Source of the DNA: an uncultured Collinsella sp.
GTDB lineage: Bacteria > Actinomycetota > Coriobacteriia > Coriobacteriales > Coriobacteriaceae
Reading direction: 5' to 3'
Length of the DNA: 39,986 nucleotides
NCBI GenBank assembly: GCA_900541285.1
Contig: UQJA01000004.1
Span: 1 to 39,986, forward strand
This document shows positions 1-7,513 of this stretch, one piece after another. The notes under the pieces are model-generated. The model worked only from the letters and a program-made list of their open reading frames with translations, was not told the DNA's origin and did not search any database. Position numbers and translations under genes: made by a program. Every line of letters begins with the position of its first letter. The stretch's first letter is position 1.

Positions 1-1
1 G

Positions 2-46
2 GGTGTCGTAGCCATCACCGCCGTCCAGGCTCAGATGGCTGAGTAG
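2..46 (+). CDS. C-terminal end of a gene, possibly phosphate acetyltransferase
   Basis: Only the last 14 codons and a TAG stop at 44-46 are inside the window. The visible end reads GVVAITAVQAQMAE. Phosphate acetyltransferases commonly end in a similar VAITAIQAQ-like string, and the two acetate kinase genes next door would be their pathway partner, converting acetyl phosphate to acetate and ATP. If right, this gene converges on the acetate kinases rather than sharing their operon. With so few residues this is a suggestion only. Confidence 0.4.
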   Translation, partial: GVVAITAVQAQMAE

Positions 47-61
47 CGCACGCACTCGCCC

Positions 62-192
62 GAAGGCCGTACGGGCTAACCCCTGAAAACGTCCTCGACC
101 AATGAAACGCCCCCGTTCTGCTCCTTCGGAGCTACGAACGGGGGCGTTTCTGGTCTGCGGAATGTTTTCAGGGGTTAGCCCGTACGGCCTTC
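62..192. repeat. Long nested inverted repeat (131 bp hairpin)
   Basis: Arms of 29 bp at 62-90 and 164-192 are perfect reverse complements. Nested inside are a 5 bp pair (97-101 with 151-155), a 15 bp perfect pair (104-118 with 136-150, rich in C5/G5), and a 5 bp stem with a 3-base loop (120-124 with 128-132). The whole segment can fold into one hairpin with only small bulges. The inner GC-rich part may end transcription of the gene that stops at 46, but no good T run follows on either side. The outer arms are unusual for a simple terminator. Confidence 0.9.
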
Positions 193-340
193 TACCGCTA
201 CGTAGCAATTAGGGCATCTGGAGTGGACGGCGGCTTGGCTACGAGCTGAGGCTGAAGATCTGAATGGTTGGGTGCCGTTGCTGGGAGCGCAGGCGTTGCT
301 GATGATGATCTCTTTGGGACTGGAATTTTCACCTGCTAGC
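193..340. other. Intergenic stretch without a recognisable gene
   Basis: Together with the long hairpin and the terminator this fills the gap between the gene ending at 46 and the acetate kinase at 399. I see no frame with a ribosome binding site and no clear promoter or RNA gene here. Confidence 0.5.
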
Positions 341-376
341 AAAAAGGCCTCCGGAGCTGTTGCTCTGGAGGCCTTT
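341..376 (-). terminator. Intrinsic terminator of the first acetate kinase gene
   Basis: The 14 bp stem pairs 343-357 with 362-376 around a 4-base loop, with one G-T pair. Read on the - strand it is followed by five T residues (341-345, partly in the stem). It lies 22 bases past the acetate kinase stop. T residues also follow on the + strand, so it may act in both directions. Confidence 0.85.
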
Positions 377-398
377 CGTTTACTTGCAAATGCGTGCG

Positions 399-1577
399 TT
401 AGTTGTTCTTGGTCAGACGCTCGACGTCGTGGGCGATCATGTATTCCTCGTCGGTGGGGATGACCATAACCGTGACGGAAGAGCCGGCGGCGCTGATGAC
501 CTGTGGGCCGTTGCCCACGGCCTCGCGGTTCTTGTTGTTGTCGATGCGCACGCCCAGCCACTCAAAGCAGTCGCAGAAGGCCTTGCGGATCGACCAGTCG
601 TTCTCGCCGATGCCGGCGGTAAAGGTAATGGTGTCCACGCCCGCCATGGAAGCGATCATGGAACCGGCCTGCTGCATGGCCTTGTATGCGAACATATCGA
701 AGGCGAGCAGGCAGCGCTCGTCGCCCTCGGAGGCGCGCGTGCGGATGTCGCGGGCGTCGTTGGAGATGCCCGAGATGGCAAGCAGACCAGACTGCTTGTT
801 CATCATGTCGTCGACTTCCTGGTAGCTGTAGCCGCCCTCGCGCTGGAGGTAGCACACGGTGGCCGGGTCAATGGAACCACAGCGAGTGCCCATCATCAGG
901 CCATCGAGCGGCGTGAGGCCCATCGTGGTGTCGCGGCACACGCCGTCCTCGATGGCGGCGAGCGAAGCGCCGTTGCCCAGATGGCACGAAAGCAGACGGT
1001 GGCAGCGCGAGCCCAGGATCTCCTTGGCCATCATCCACTCGTAACGATGACTCGTTCCGTGGGCGCCATATTTGCGCACATGATACTTGTCGCACACGTC
1101 CTTGGGCAGGGCGTAAGTGTAGGCAACCTCGGGCATGGTCATGTGGAACGAGGTGTCGAAGACCGCCACGTTGGGCAGCTCCGGATACTTCTCACGGCAA
1201 TACTCAATCGCCGCGGCCTCGCCGTAATTGTGCAGCGGAGCGAGCGGGGCAACCTCAAGGATCTTAGCCATGACCTCATCGTCGACGACCGCGGAATCAT
1301 CAAAGTGCCAGCCGCCCTGAACGATACGATGGCCAATGCCGTCAATCGTAAAGTCGGTCTTCTCAAGCTCCTCGAGCACGCGAGCGATAGCAGAGCGATG
1401 ATCGGGGAAAGGGACCTCCTCGGTCTGCTTGGCGCCACCGTTCTCGGAGTGGCCAAAGATGCCCATGCCCGAACCGATACGTTCGCAGTTGCCCTTGGCG
1501 AAAACCTCGCGGGTATCGGTATCCAAAAGCTGATATTTAAGGCTTGAGCTACCGGCGTTGACAACAAGTACGTTCAT
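399..1577 (-). CDS. ackA: Acetate kinase (copy 1, canonical active site)
   Basis: This 392-residue protein is a full-length member of the acetate/propionate kinase family, which makes ATP and acetate from acetyl phosphate and ADP in the cytoplasm during fermentation. The N-terminal VNAGSSSLK phosphate loop, GHRIVQGG with the conserved Arg84, FDTSFHMTMP, HGTSHRY (His173 and His177), HLGNGAS (His199, Asn202) and the GTRCGSIDP segment are all present. The ATG at 1577 starts directly with the family N-terminus. A second, clearly related gene of identical length lies 164 bp upstream on the same strand, with a terminator between them, so the two are probably separate transcripts. The region just upstream holds three TTATCA-like half sites that could be an operator. 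Confidence 0.96.
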   Translation of the reverse strand: MNVLVVNAGSSSLKYQLLDTDTREVFAKGNCERIGSGMGIFGHSENGGAKQTEEVPFPDHRSAIARVLEELEKTDFTIDGIGHRIVQGGWHFDDSAVVDDEVMAKILEVAPLAPLHNYGEAAAIEYCREKYPELPNVAVFDTSFHMTMPEVAYTYALPKDVCDKYHVRKYGAHGTSHRYEWMMAKEILGSRCHRLLSCHLGNGASLAAIEDGVCRDTTMGLTPLDGLMMGTRCGSIDPATVCYLQREGGYSYQEVDDMMNKQSGLLAISGISNDARDIRTRASEGDERCLLAFDMFAYKAMQQAGSMIASMAGVDTITFTAGIGENDWSIRKAFCDCFEWLGVRIDNNKNREAVGNGPQVISAAGSSVTVMVIPTDEEYMIAHDVERLTKNN

Positions 1578-1643
1578 GAGACTCCTTTGCAGTGCAATAC
1601 GGTCGACGCAGACCCCTTAAGGCGGCCGCATTTTAATAAGAAG

Positions 1644-1671
1644 TTATCACAACTTGATAAATAGCTATCAA
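1644..1671. promoter_or_regulatory. Overlapping inverted repeats upstream of ackA copy 1
   Basis: TTATC (1644-1648) pairs with GATAA (1656-1660), and TTGATA (1654-1659) pairs with TATCAA (1666-1671). The three half sites follow each other at near-helical spacing in an AT-rich stretch within an otherwise GC-rich region, where the promoter of the downstream - strand gene should be. This fits an operator, but I cannot name the regulator. Confidence 0.4.
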
Positions 1672-1691
1672 GCATATCGCCCAACGAGCAC

Positions 1692-1730
1692 AAAAGAGGG
1701 GCCGAACGGCGCTCGGTCGTCCAGCCCCTC
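1692..1730 (-). terminator. Terminator after ackA copy 2
   Basis: GAGGGGC (1696-1702) pairs with GCCCCTC (1724-1730). On the - strand it follows the stop of the second acetate kinase by 11 bases and is followed by TTTTG. The loop is long (21 bases), so strength is uncertain. Confidence 0.6.
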
Positions 1731-1741
1731 CCCTCTTGCAA

Positions 1742-2920
1742 TTACTTGCCGTTGACGATGCGCTCGACGTCAGAAGCGATCATGAACTCCTCGTCCGTGG
1801 GAATGACGAAGATCTTGACCTTGGAATCCTTGGCAGACAGGCACCAAGCGCCGTCGCCACGCAGGGCGTTACGGGCATGGTCCATCTTGACGCCCATAAA
1901 GGCCAGACGGTCGGCAACGCCGGCGCGAACGGCCGGAGCGTGCTCACCGATGCCAGCGGTGAAGACCAGCGTGTCCATGCCGCACATGGAAGTGGCCATC
2001 TCGGCAGCCTTGGCGGCAATCTTGTAGACGAACATGTCGAAGGCAAGCTGAGCCTCGGGGTCACCAGCAGCGGCGAGCTCCTCGACGTTGCGGCAGTCGT
2101 TGGTCTTGCCGCCGGTCACAGCCAAAAGGCCGGACTTCTTGTTCATCATCTCGTCGACCTCGTCGAAGGTGTAGCCGCCCTCGCGCTGCAGGTAGCACAC
2201 GGTAGCCGGGTCGATGGAGCCGCAGCGGGTGCCCATCATGACGCCGTCGAGCGGCGTGAGGCCCATGGTGGTGTCCATGCACTTGCCGTCCTCGATGGCG
2301 CACAGGGAAGCACCGGAACCGATGTGGCACACGACGACCTTGCGGGCCTCGCCGTTGGTCATCTCGTCGACCTTCTTGGAGATGTAACGGTAGCTGGTGC
2401 CGTGGGCGCCGTACTTACGGATGTGCAGCTTGTCGCAAACGTCCTTGGGCAGGGCGTAAGTCTTGGCGACCTCGGGCATGTTGAAGTGGAAAGCGGTGTC
2501 GTAGACCGTGACGTTGGGCAGGTCGGGATACTGCTCGAGGCAGTACTCGATAACGTTGGCCTCGGGGTTGTTGTGCAGCGGCGCCAGCGGGGCGACCTCG
2601 CGGATCTTGGCGAGGACGTCCTCGTCAACGAGGGAGGAATCACCAAAGTACCAACCGCCCTGAACGATACGGTGGCCGATGCCCTCGATCTTGACGCCGT
2701 TGGCCTCAAGGTCCTTCAGGACGACCTCGATGGCGACCTTGTGGTCGGGGAACTCGATGTTCTCGGTCACCTTCTTGGAGCCATTGGCGGCATGGGTGAA
2801 GGTACCACCGGTAAAGCAGACGCGCTCGCAGGAGCCCTTTGCGGACACCTTATGGGACTTGGTGTCGATGACCTGATACTTAAGGGTCGAAGATCCCGCG
2901 TTGACGACCAGAACGTTCAT
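1742..2920 (-). CDS. ackA: Acetate kinase family protein (copy 2, altered active-site positions)
   Basis: This protein is 392 residues, the same length as the neighbouring copy and alignable to it without gaps over the active-site region. It keeps VNAGSSTLK, GHRIVQGG (Arg84), FHFNMP and the first His of HGTS (His173). It differs from copy 1 and from the usual family pattern at two conserved places: HGTSH is HGTSY (Tyr177) and HLGNG is HIGSG (Ser202 for Asn). In the Methanosarcina enzyme the equivalent His and Asn lie at or near the nucleotide and phosphate site. The protein may be an active kinase with other preferences, for example propionate or another acyl phosphate, or a weakened copy; the sequence alone cannot decide. 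Start ATG at 2920 matches the family N-terminus. Confidence 0.9.
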   Translation of the reverse strand: MNVLVVNAGSSTLKYQVIDTKSHKVSAKGSCERVCFTGGTFTHAANGSKKVTENIEFPDHKVAIEVVLKDLEANGVKIEGIGHRIVQGGWYFGDSSLVDEDVLAKIREVAPLAPLHNNPEANVIEYCLEQYPDLPNVTVYDTAFHFNMPEVAKTYALPKDVCDKLHIRKYGAHGTSYRYISKKVDEMTNGEARKVVVCHIGSGASLCAIEDGKCMDTTMGLTPLDGVMMGTRCGSIDPATVCYLQREGGYTFDEVDEMMNKKSGLLAVTGGKTNDCRNVEELAAAGDPEAQLAFDMFVYKIAAKAAEMATSMCGMDTLVFTAGIGEHAPAVRAGVADRLAFMGVKMDHARNALRGDGAWCLSAKDSKVKIFVIPTDEEFMIASDVERIVNGK

Positions 2921-2973
2921 GTGTCTCCCTACTAACAGGCGGTGTGGCGCCGCCAGGTTACATACGCTTCAAT

Positions 2974-3007
2974 AATAAACCCAAACGCCCTCGCGCTCGG
3001 GTTTATT
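2974..3007 (-). terminator. Hairpin downstream of the MFS gene
   Basis: AATAAACCC (2974-2982) pairs perfectly with GGGTTTATT (2999-3007). It lies 34 bases beyond the stop of the - strand transporter and ahead of the ackA copy 2 coding region. The A/T-rich stem base replaces a clean T run, so it is a probable but not strong terminator. Confidence 0.6.
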
Positions 3008-3040
3008 GCGTTGATATATAAGTTATCGGAGCCTAAATGC

Positions 3041-4201
3041 TCATGTCCTTTGGCTTGTAAGACGAAAGAGCGCGGGAATATACGCCAAGGAAGAAATCCC
3101 AAGTGCAACAAGCAATACGACTCGAATGCCTGCAACGCTACTCAACACAGCGTTGAGCAGATAGAAAAGAACGGCACCCACCGCCACCATCTGGCTTTGA
3201 ACCGAAATCAGTGAACAACGCATCGAAGAATCGGCAGCATTTTGGAAAACTGAGTATTTGATTGGGGCAAACAACGAGTACGCAACCGTCTGCAGCACAT
3301 AGAACACGGGCAGCAAATTAGCCGGAGTAAGGGGGATCAAAAACAAAGCTGTCAATACTAAGCGAATGATGCCGCAAATACGCGCAAAACGGCCCTTGTC
3401 GACATGAGCAATCACACTGGGCACAATAAGCCCCATGGAGGCCGAGGCAAGGAGCTGGACCGCAATGGTCACACCCGAAGCGACGGCATTCATTCCGCGG
3501 CCCGCAAGCAGCAGTGAGAAAAAGTCTTCCAGGGCGACAAAAGCAAATGCCTGAGAACAGTCCATGATGAACGCTGAACGAAGAATGCCATTACACGCAA
3601 TAGCGGCACCGATCATCTTCGGGCTAATTCCACGCTCAGGTGTCCCCGCAGTGCCCCCTCTTCGCATCTCAGGAATGCAGACAACGACAACCAACGTCAA
3701 CACCATTGCGATGATATCTGCCGAAAGACCAATGAGATATGCACCGACTGACGAAATGAAACCGCCCACGCAAGCGGAGATGGCATAAGAGGCATAGAAA
3801 ACAAATCGCTCAAAGACATTAAGTCTTACGAGCTGGTCCTGAGAGACGCTGTCAATGTAAATCGCTTCTATGGATCCGCTCAGACATGCAACGGCAAAAC
3901 CTTTGATAGCGAACGCACCGATTAAAAGCAGAGGAGAACGGACGGGAAGCAGGGCGACATAGTATCCAAGCATCCCCACGACGCCAACGAGACCACTTGT
4001 CTTTCGTCCAAACCTATCGGCAATATAGCCAGTGGGAACTTCAAGGATGAACTTGCTCACTTGATATGCAATCATCATGCTAGAAATCGCTACCATCGAG
4101 AATCCGACGAATTCAAGGTAAACCGCCAGAAAATACAAAATGGTGCTGAAGTTCGACAGAAAAACGAACGTCATATAAAGCAAAACCGTACGGTTTTTCA
4201 T
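3041..4201 (-). CDS. Major facilitator superfamily transporter
   Basis: This 386-residue, very hydrophobic protein has about twelve predicted membrane segments, the usual MFS layout. The cytoplasmic loop between helices 2 and 3 carries GYIADRFGRKTSG, a clear form of the MFS signature that contains D, R and G-R-K. The inferred role is proton-driven uptake or export of a small molecule; the substrate is unknown. I chose the ATG at 4201 (protein begins MKNRTVLL) because a GGAGG lies 8 bases upstream; a longer frame to 4225 lacks such a site. The LysR-type regulator gene lies 119 bp upstream on the same strand, so the regulator may control this transporter. Codon use is somewhat less GC-rich than in its neighbours. 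Confidence 0.88.
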   Translation of the reverse strand: MKNRTVLLYMTFVFLSNFSTILYFLAVYLEFVGFSMVAISSMMIAYQVSKFILEVPTGYIADRFGRKTSGLVGVVGMLGYYVALLPVRSPLLLIGAFAIKGFAVACLSGSIEAIYIDSVSQDQLVRLNVFERFVFYASYAISACVGGFISSVGAYLIGLSADIIAMVLTLVVVVCIPEMRRGGTAGTPERGISPKMIGAAIACNGILRSAFIMDCSQAFAFVALEDFFSLLLAGRGMNAVASGVTIAVQLLASASMGLIVPSVIAHVDKGRFARICGIIRLVLTALFLIPLTPANLLPVFYVLQTVAYSLFAPIKYSVFQNAADSSMRCSLISVQSQMVAVGAVLFYLLNAVLSSVAGIRVVLLVALGISSLAYIPALFRLTSQRT

Positions 4202-4281
4202 GCTCCGCCCTCCAAGAGCCAGCAATCTAAATCGGAATCTTGGAAAAGCATGAGGGCAAAGCCGTCAGTCATGTGTTACAA

Positions 4282-4322
4282 GGCGTCAACATTCACTTGA
4301 CGCCACGAGGCCAAATGGCCTC
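4282..4322. repeat. Two adjacent inverted repeats between lysR and the MFS gene
   Basis: GGCGTCAA (4282-4289) pairs with TTGACGCC (4297-4304), and GAGGCC (4307-4312) pairs with GGCCTC (4317-4322), the latter running into the lysR stop codon. They could be a weak terminator, or an operator for the downstream transporter gene. No T run follows. Confidence 0.45.
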
Positions 4323-5211
4323 ACGAAGCGAGATGACGCAATAGGTGAAGAAATACCGTCTGGTGTCGATCGGTCCAGGCATTTTGTCGATAGCAAAAAT
4401 AGATGGGCAAGGCTACGTCATGCGAGCCTTCAATGGAGCACTCGCTCACTTCCAGTCCATCTGTTGCGAGAGAAGAGCCAGAAAAACTCAATATCAATCC
4501 CCCGTCTTGAAGAAACTCAGTCTGCGCCCTGTTTCCGTATTCGACGTCGCGGAAACGGAAATTAACCAGCTGAGCTTCGGGACATTGATTGATTGCATTG
4601 AGACAGGGCGACAAATTAATGGGAACAGCGAGCCTGCCGCCTAGTAACTCACGAACGGTCATAGCATCCACAGATTGATGACCTGCTGGGCACGAAAGAA
4701 CCTTGAGCTCCTTTTCACCCAAGTATTTCGAAGAAAGGACGCTGTCCCTTGGTTCCTCAAATGAGATGGCCGCATCCGAAATGCCAAGCACAAGTGATTC
4801 AAAGCATGTAGCCGTTGGCTGATGCCAAACATCAAGGTGAATCTGAGGATGCGAGCTTTCAAACGAGTCGTACCAGTTTTCGGAAAAAAGACGCCCCCGC
4901 CCGTGAAGGCAGGGGGCGTAAAGACGAAAGTGGCCGTCGGGCGAAACGCCGCCGTTCCCCGATTGGGTGTACTTTTTGAGATCGTCGACTTGTGCCAGGA
5001 TCACGCGTGCACGACGCGCAAATTCTCTGCCTGCCGGAGACAAAACAGCCTCCCCCGCCGATCGGTCGAGCAAAACGATCTGATACTCAGACTCCAGTTT
5101 CTTAATTGCCGACGAAACAGCCTGTGGGCTCACGTGAACGGCGCGGGCCGCTTTGCGCACGCCGCCGTAGTTCGCTACCGCTTGAAGGTATTCGAGTTGA
5201 GAAAACTGCAT
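4321..5211 (-). CDS. LysR-family transcriptional regulator
   Basis: This 296-residue protein has the LysR layout: a winged HTH at about residues 1-60 (FSQLEYLQAVANYGGVRKAA, then VSPQAVSSAIKKLE and LSPAGREF) and an effector-binding domain from about residue 90 on. LysR proteins bind DNA as tetramers and respond to a small molecule. The gene precedes the MFS transporter on the same strand, which makes the transporter a likely target. An odd feature is a terminator-like hairpin with a T6 run inside the coding sequence (see 4884-4919). The HTH is typical; the C-terminal half is more divergent and its ligand cannot be guessed. Confidence 0.9.
   Translation of the reverse strand: MQFSQLEYLQAVANYGGVRKAARAVHVSPQAVSSAIKKLESEYQIVLLDRSAGEAVLSPAGREFARRARVILAQVDDLKKYTQSGNGGVSPDGHFRLYAPCLHGRGRLFSENWYDSFESSHPQIHLDVWHQPTATCFESLVLGISDAAISFEEPRDSVLSSKYLGEKELKVLSCPAGHQSVDAMTVRELLGGRLAVPINLSPCLNAINQCPEAQLVNFRFRDVEYGNRAQTEFLQDGGLILSFSGSSLATDGLEVSECSIEGSHDVALPIYFCYRQNAWTDRHQTVFLHLLRHLAS
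4884..4919 (-). terminator. Terminator-like hairpin inside the lysR coding sequence
   Basis: Read on the - strand, the sense strand of lysR, ACGCCCCC pairs with GGGGGCGT (4912-4919 with 4891-4898), with a further GCC/GGC inner pair, and is followed by C and TTTTTT (4889-4884). This is the normal form of an intrinsic terminator, placed at about codons 98-110. Translating ribosomes would normally keep it from forming. Confidence 0.6.
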
Positions 5212-5252
5212 AGGTTACTCCAAAGGCAGCCAAGGCGACGGGCCGTGCGTCC

Positions 5253-5588
5253 TCAGATGAGGTTCTCGCCCAGGCTCTTGCCGCCGAGAACGTGCATGTG
5301 GAAGTGCATGACGGTCTGGCCGGCGTTGACGCCCTTGTTGGAGATGACGCGGAAACCGTCCTCCAAGCCCTTGACCTTGGCGACCTCCTGGATGGCGTGA
5401 GCCATGGCGCCCATGGTCTCGGCAGGCACGTTGTCGGCGATGTCGCTGTAGTGCTTCTTGGGGATCACGAGGGTATGGACCGGCGCCTGGGGGTTGAGGT
5501 CGTCGAATGCGATGACCTGGTCGTCCTCATAGACAACGGTCGAGGGGATCTCGTGGTTGGCAATTTTGCAGAAGATGCAATCACACAT
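5253..5588 (-). CDS. HIT (histidine triad) family nucleotide hydrolase
   Basis: This 111-residue protein is a small HIT-domain protein, the size of HinT/protein kinase C inhibitor homologues. It begins CDCIFCKI and ends with the triad HFHMHVLGG. Known members cleave adenosine phosphoramidates or other nucleotide conjugates and act as cytoplasmic dimers; the natural substrate here is not known. The ATG at 5588 has AAAGGA 6-7 bases upstream, and the longer frame would start within that ribosome binding site. It follows xseB by 49 bp on the same strand and probably shares its transcript. Confidence 0.93.
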   Translation of the reverse strand: MCDCIFCKIANHEIPSTVVYEDDQVIAFDDLNPQAPVHTLVIPKKHYSDIADNVPAETMGAMAHAIQEVAKVKGLEDGFRVISNKGVNAGQTVMHFHMHVLGGKSLGENLI

Positions 5589-5637
5589 GGTTGATTCCTT
5601 TCTCACAGACCAAGGTAATTATATTTGGTCGAGATGG

Positions 5638-5904
5638 TTAGAACGAGAGGTTGTCGTCGGTGTTGGCGGCTTCGCCGTCGGCGAGCACGTCGTTGCCGTC
5701 GACGTCCTTAAGAAGCACCGAGACCTTCTGCTCGGCATCGGACAGGCGGGTGCGCAGGCTCTTGAGGAGCTCTACGCCGCGGGTATAGCTCTCGAGCGAC
5801 TCCTCGAGCTCCATATCGCCCGACTCCAAGCTGCGGATGATGAGCTCCAACTCCTGCGAAGCCTGCTTGTACGTAAGCTGCTCGACCGGGGTTTTCTCTG
5901 CCAT
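5638..5904 (-). CDS. xseB: Exodeoxyribonuclease VII small subunit
   Basis: This 88-residue protein is of the typical size and pattern for XseB: TYKQASQELELIIRSLESG, then a helical segment with ESLESYTRGVELLKSLRTRL. XseB binds several copies to one XseA to form exonuclease VII, which degrades single-stranded DNA from both ends. The C-terminal tail is acidic. It lies 42 bp after the xseA stop, with GGAAAGGAA before the ATG at 5904, so the two subunits are co-transcribed. Confidence 0.95.
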   Translation of the reverse strand: MAEKTPVEQLTYKQASQELELIIRSLESGDMELEESLESYTRGVELLKSLRTRLSDAEQKVSVLLKDVDGNDVLADGEAANTDDNLSF

Positions 5905-5946
5905 ATCTGTTTCCTTTCCTAAAGGTTTATCGCTATGAAACGCGGC

Positions 5947-7398
5947 CTACTCAACCGCATCAACCGTTGCTGCCACGTTGCCGTCTGCCATGCGCACACG
6001 AATGGCATCGCCGGGCTTAAAGGTCTTGGCGCTCGTAGCCACACCATCATCGCTGTACGCGATGGAGTAACCGCGGGCAAGCACCTTGAGAGGCGACAAG
6101 GCATCGAGCGACGCGGCGGCTCGGCCAAGGTCGGACGCGGGTTTGCTGAGCATCGTGCGCCCCTGATGCTCCAGACGGGAGCTCGCAAGCGTGAGCGCAT
6201 GGCGCTTGCCATCGAGCCCCGAGGTGCTTGCGATCAAGCGCTCGGGCAGACGCTCGAAGTTGGAGCGGAAGGCCCCAACCGAACGCGTTATGGCGCCGGA
6301 CAGACGATCGGCCGTCAAGGCAAGCTCAGACTCGCGACGCTCGACCATAAACGTTGGATCGTTGAGGCACGGGCGGCACGCGGCCGCATCGAGCGCGTCA
6401 CCCAGACGAGCCGTATAGGTATCCCAGGCGCGGCGACCGCGCTGATCGAGCATCTCCAAATCAACCTGATCCGACCCGATCATCGAAGCCATCGCGGCGC
6501 CCAGACGCTGATGGCGCGCCTCGAGCACGTCGGCCAACTCCGTCATAGCCGGTGCCACCGATTCTGCCGCCGCCGTGGGCGTAGAGGCGCGACGGTCGCT
6601 CACCATGTCGCAAATCGAGGTATCGGGCTCATGCCCAATACCCGTTACCACAGGCACGGAACAGGCTGCCACCGCACGGGCAAGCTCCTCGTCGTTAAAG
6701 GTCATGAGGTCCTCGAAGGAACCGCCGCCACGCACGAGCAAAATGCAATCGGGCGCCGGCGTAATGGCAGCGGCGCGGTGCAAGCCTTCAATAAGCTCTG
6801 CCGGCGCACCCTCGCCCTGAACCTTTGCGCCCACGCAGACAAGCTCGACGAGCGGGTTGCGACGGCGCAGCGTACGCTTGACGTCGTCGATCACGGCGCC
6901 CGAAAGCGAGGTGACGACCGCCACGCGCGAGCAGAACACCGGGATGCGGCGCTTGCGCGCTTCGCCCATCAGGCCCTCGCGGCGTAGCTTTTCGGCCAAC
7001 TGAGCCACCTGCTGACGCAGCAAGCCCTCCCCCGCCAGCGAGAACGAGCGGGCAACGAAGCTCATGCGACCCGTAGGCTTGTAGAGATTGAAGCTGCCCT
7101 TAAAGCTCACCTGCATGCCATCACGCAGATCGAAGGTACGCTTAAGGTAGGCGCCCTTCCAGATGATGCAGTCGACGGCCGCCGAGTCGTCCTTGATTTG
7201 GAAGTAGCAGTGGCCGCTTCGGGCATTGGGACCGCGGAAACCCGTGACCTCACCCAAAACGCTCAGCTGCGGAATGGCATCGAGCGCACCGGCGGCGATC
7301 TCCACCGCCTGGCTCACGCTGAGCTCCTTGCGCTCCTGCTCGTCCGAACCGTCGAACTCGGCGGAAACGGCATTACCGGTTAGGTTCCAGCCTGCCAC
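5947..7398 (-). CDS. xseA: Exodeoxyribonuclease VII large subunit
   Basis: This 483-residue protein has the XseA domain order: an N-terminal OB fold (about residues 25-125, with SVLGEVTGFRGP and HCYFQIKDD), then the catalytic domain with the conserved GGGSFEDLMTFNDEELARAV and TGIGHEPDTSICD segments and DRRASTPTAAAE, then a coiled-coil region that binds XseB, and a C-terminal VLARGYSIAY strand. It cuts single-stranded DNA into oligonucleotides and acts in DNA repair. The start is a GTG at 7398 with AAAGGAGG upstream. It heads the xseA-xseB-HIT transcript. Confidence 0.96.
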   Translation of the reverse strand: MAGWNLTGNAVSAEFDGSDEQERKELSVSQAVEIAAGALDAIPQLSVLGEVTGFRGPNARSGHCYFQIKDDSAAVDCIIWKGAYLKRTFDLRDGMQVSFKGSFNLYKPTGRMSFVARSFSLAGEGLLRQQVAQLAEKLRREGLMGEARKRRIPVFCSRVAVVTSLSGAVIDDVKRTLRRRNPLVELVCVGAKVQGEGAPAELIEGLHRAAAITPAPDCILLVRGGGSFEDLMTFNDEELARAVAACSVPVVTGIGHEPDTSICDMVSDRRASTPTAAAESVAPAMTELADVLEARHQRLGAAMASMIGSDQVDLEMLDQRGRRAWDTYTARLGDALDAAACRPCLNDPTFMVERRESELALTADRLSGAITRSVGAFRSNFERLPERLIASTSGLDGKRHALTLASSRLEHQGRTMLSKPASDLGRAAASLDALSPLKVLARGYSIAYSDDGVATSAKTFKPGDAIRVRMADGNVAATVDAVE

Positions 7399-7467
7399 GC
7401 AGCCTCCTTTCGTTATCGAGCACAGAGGCTCCGGCCCCGTGCGAAATTAAGTCCAACACATAGTACA

Positions 7468-7497
7468 GCGCCGCGAGGACACGAATCCCCGCGGCGC
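7468..7497. terminator. GC-rich hairpin after the zinc peptidase gene
   Basis: GCGCCGCG (7468-7475) pairs perfectly with CGCGGCGC (7490-7497), with a 14-base loop. It lies 17 bases past the stop of the - strand peptidase gene. No T run follows on either strand, so it may be a terminator without a good U tract. Confidence 0.45.
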
Positions 7498-7513
7498 CTG
7501 CCTGTCCCATTTG

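Noticed and set aside
360..1547. A 395-codon open frame on the + strand opposite ackA copy 1
   Set aside because: It is antisense to a clear acetate kinase gene, has no ribosome binding site, and its translation is Val/Gly/His-rich low-quality sequence caused by GC-rich codon bias.
399..2920. Tandem ackA genes as an assembly duplication
   Set aside because: The two copies differ at many residues throughout, including conserved ones, and their flanks differ, so they are true paralogues.
7468..7497. GC hairpin as a strong terminator
   Set aside because: No T run follows on either strand; it was kept only as a low-confidence feature.
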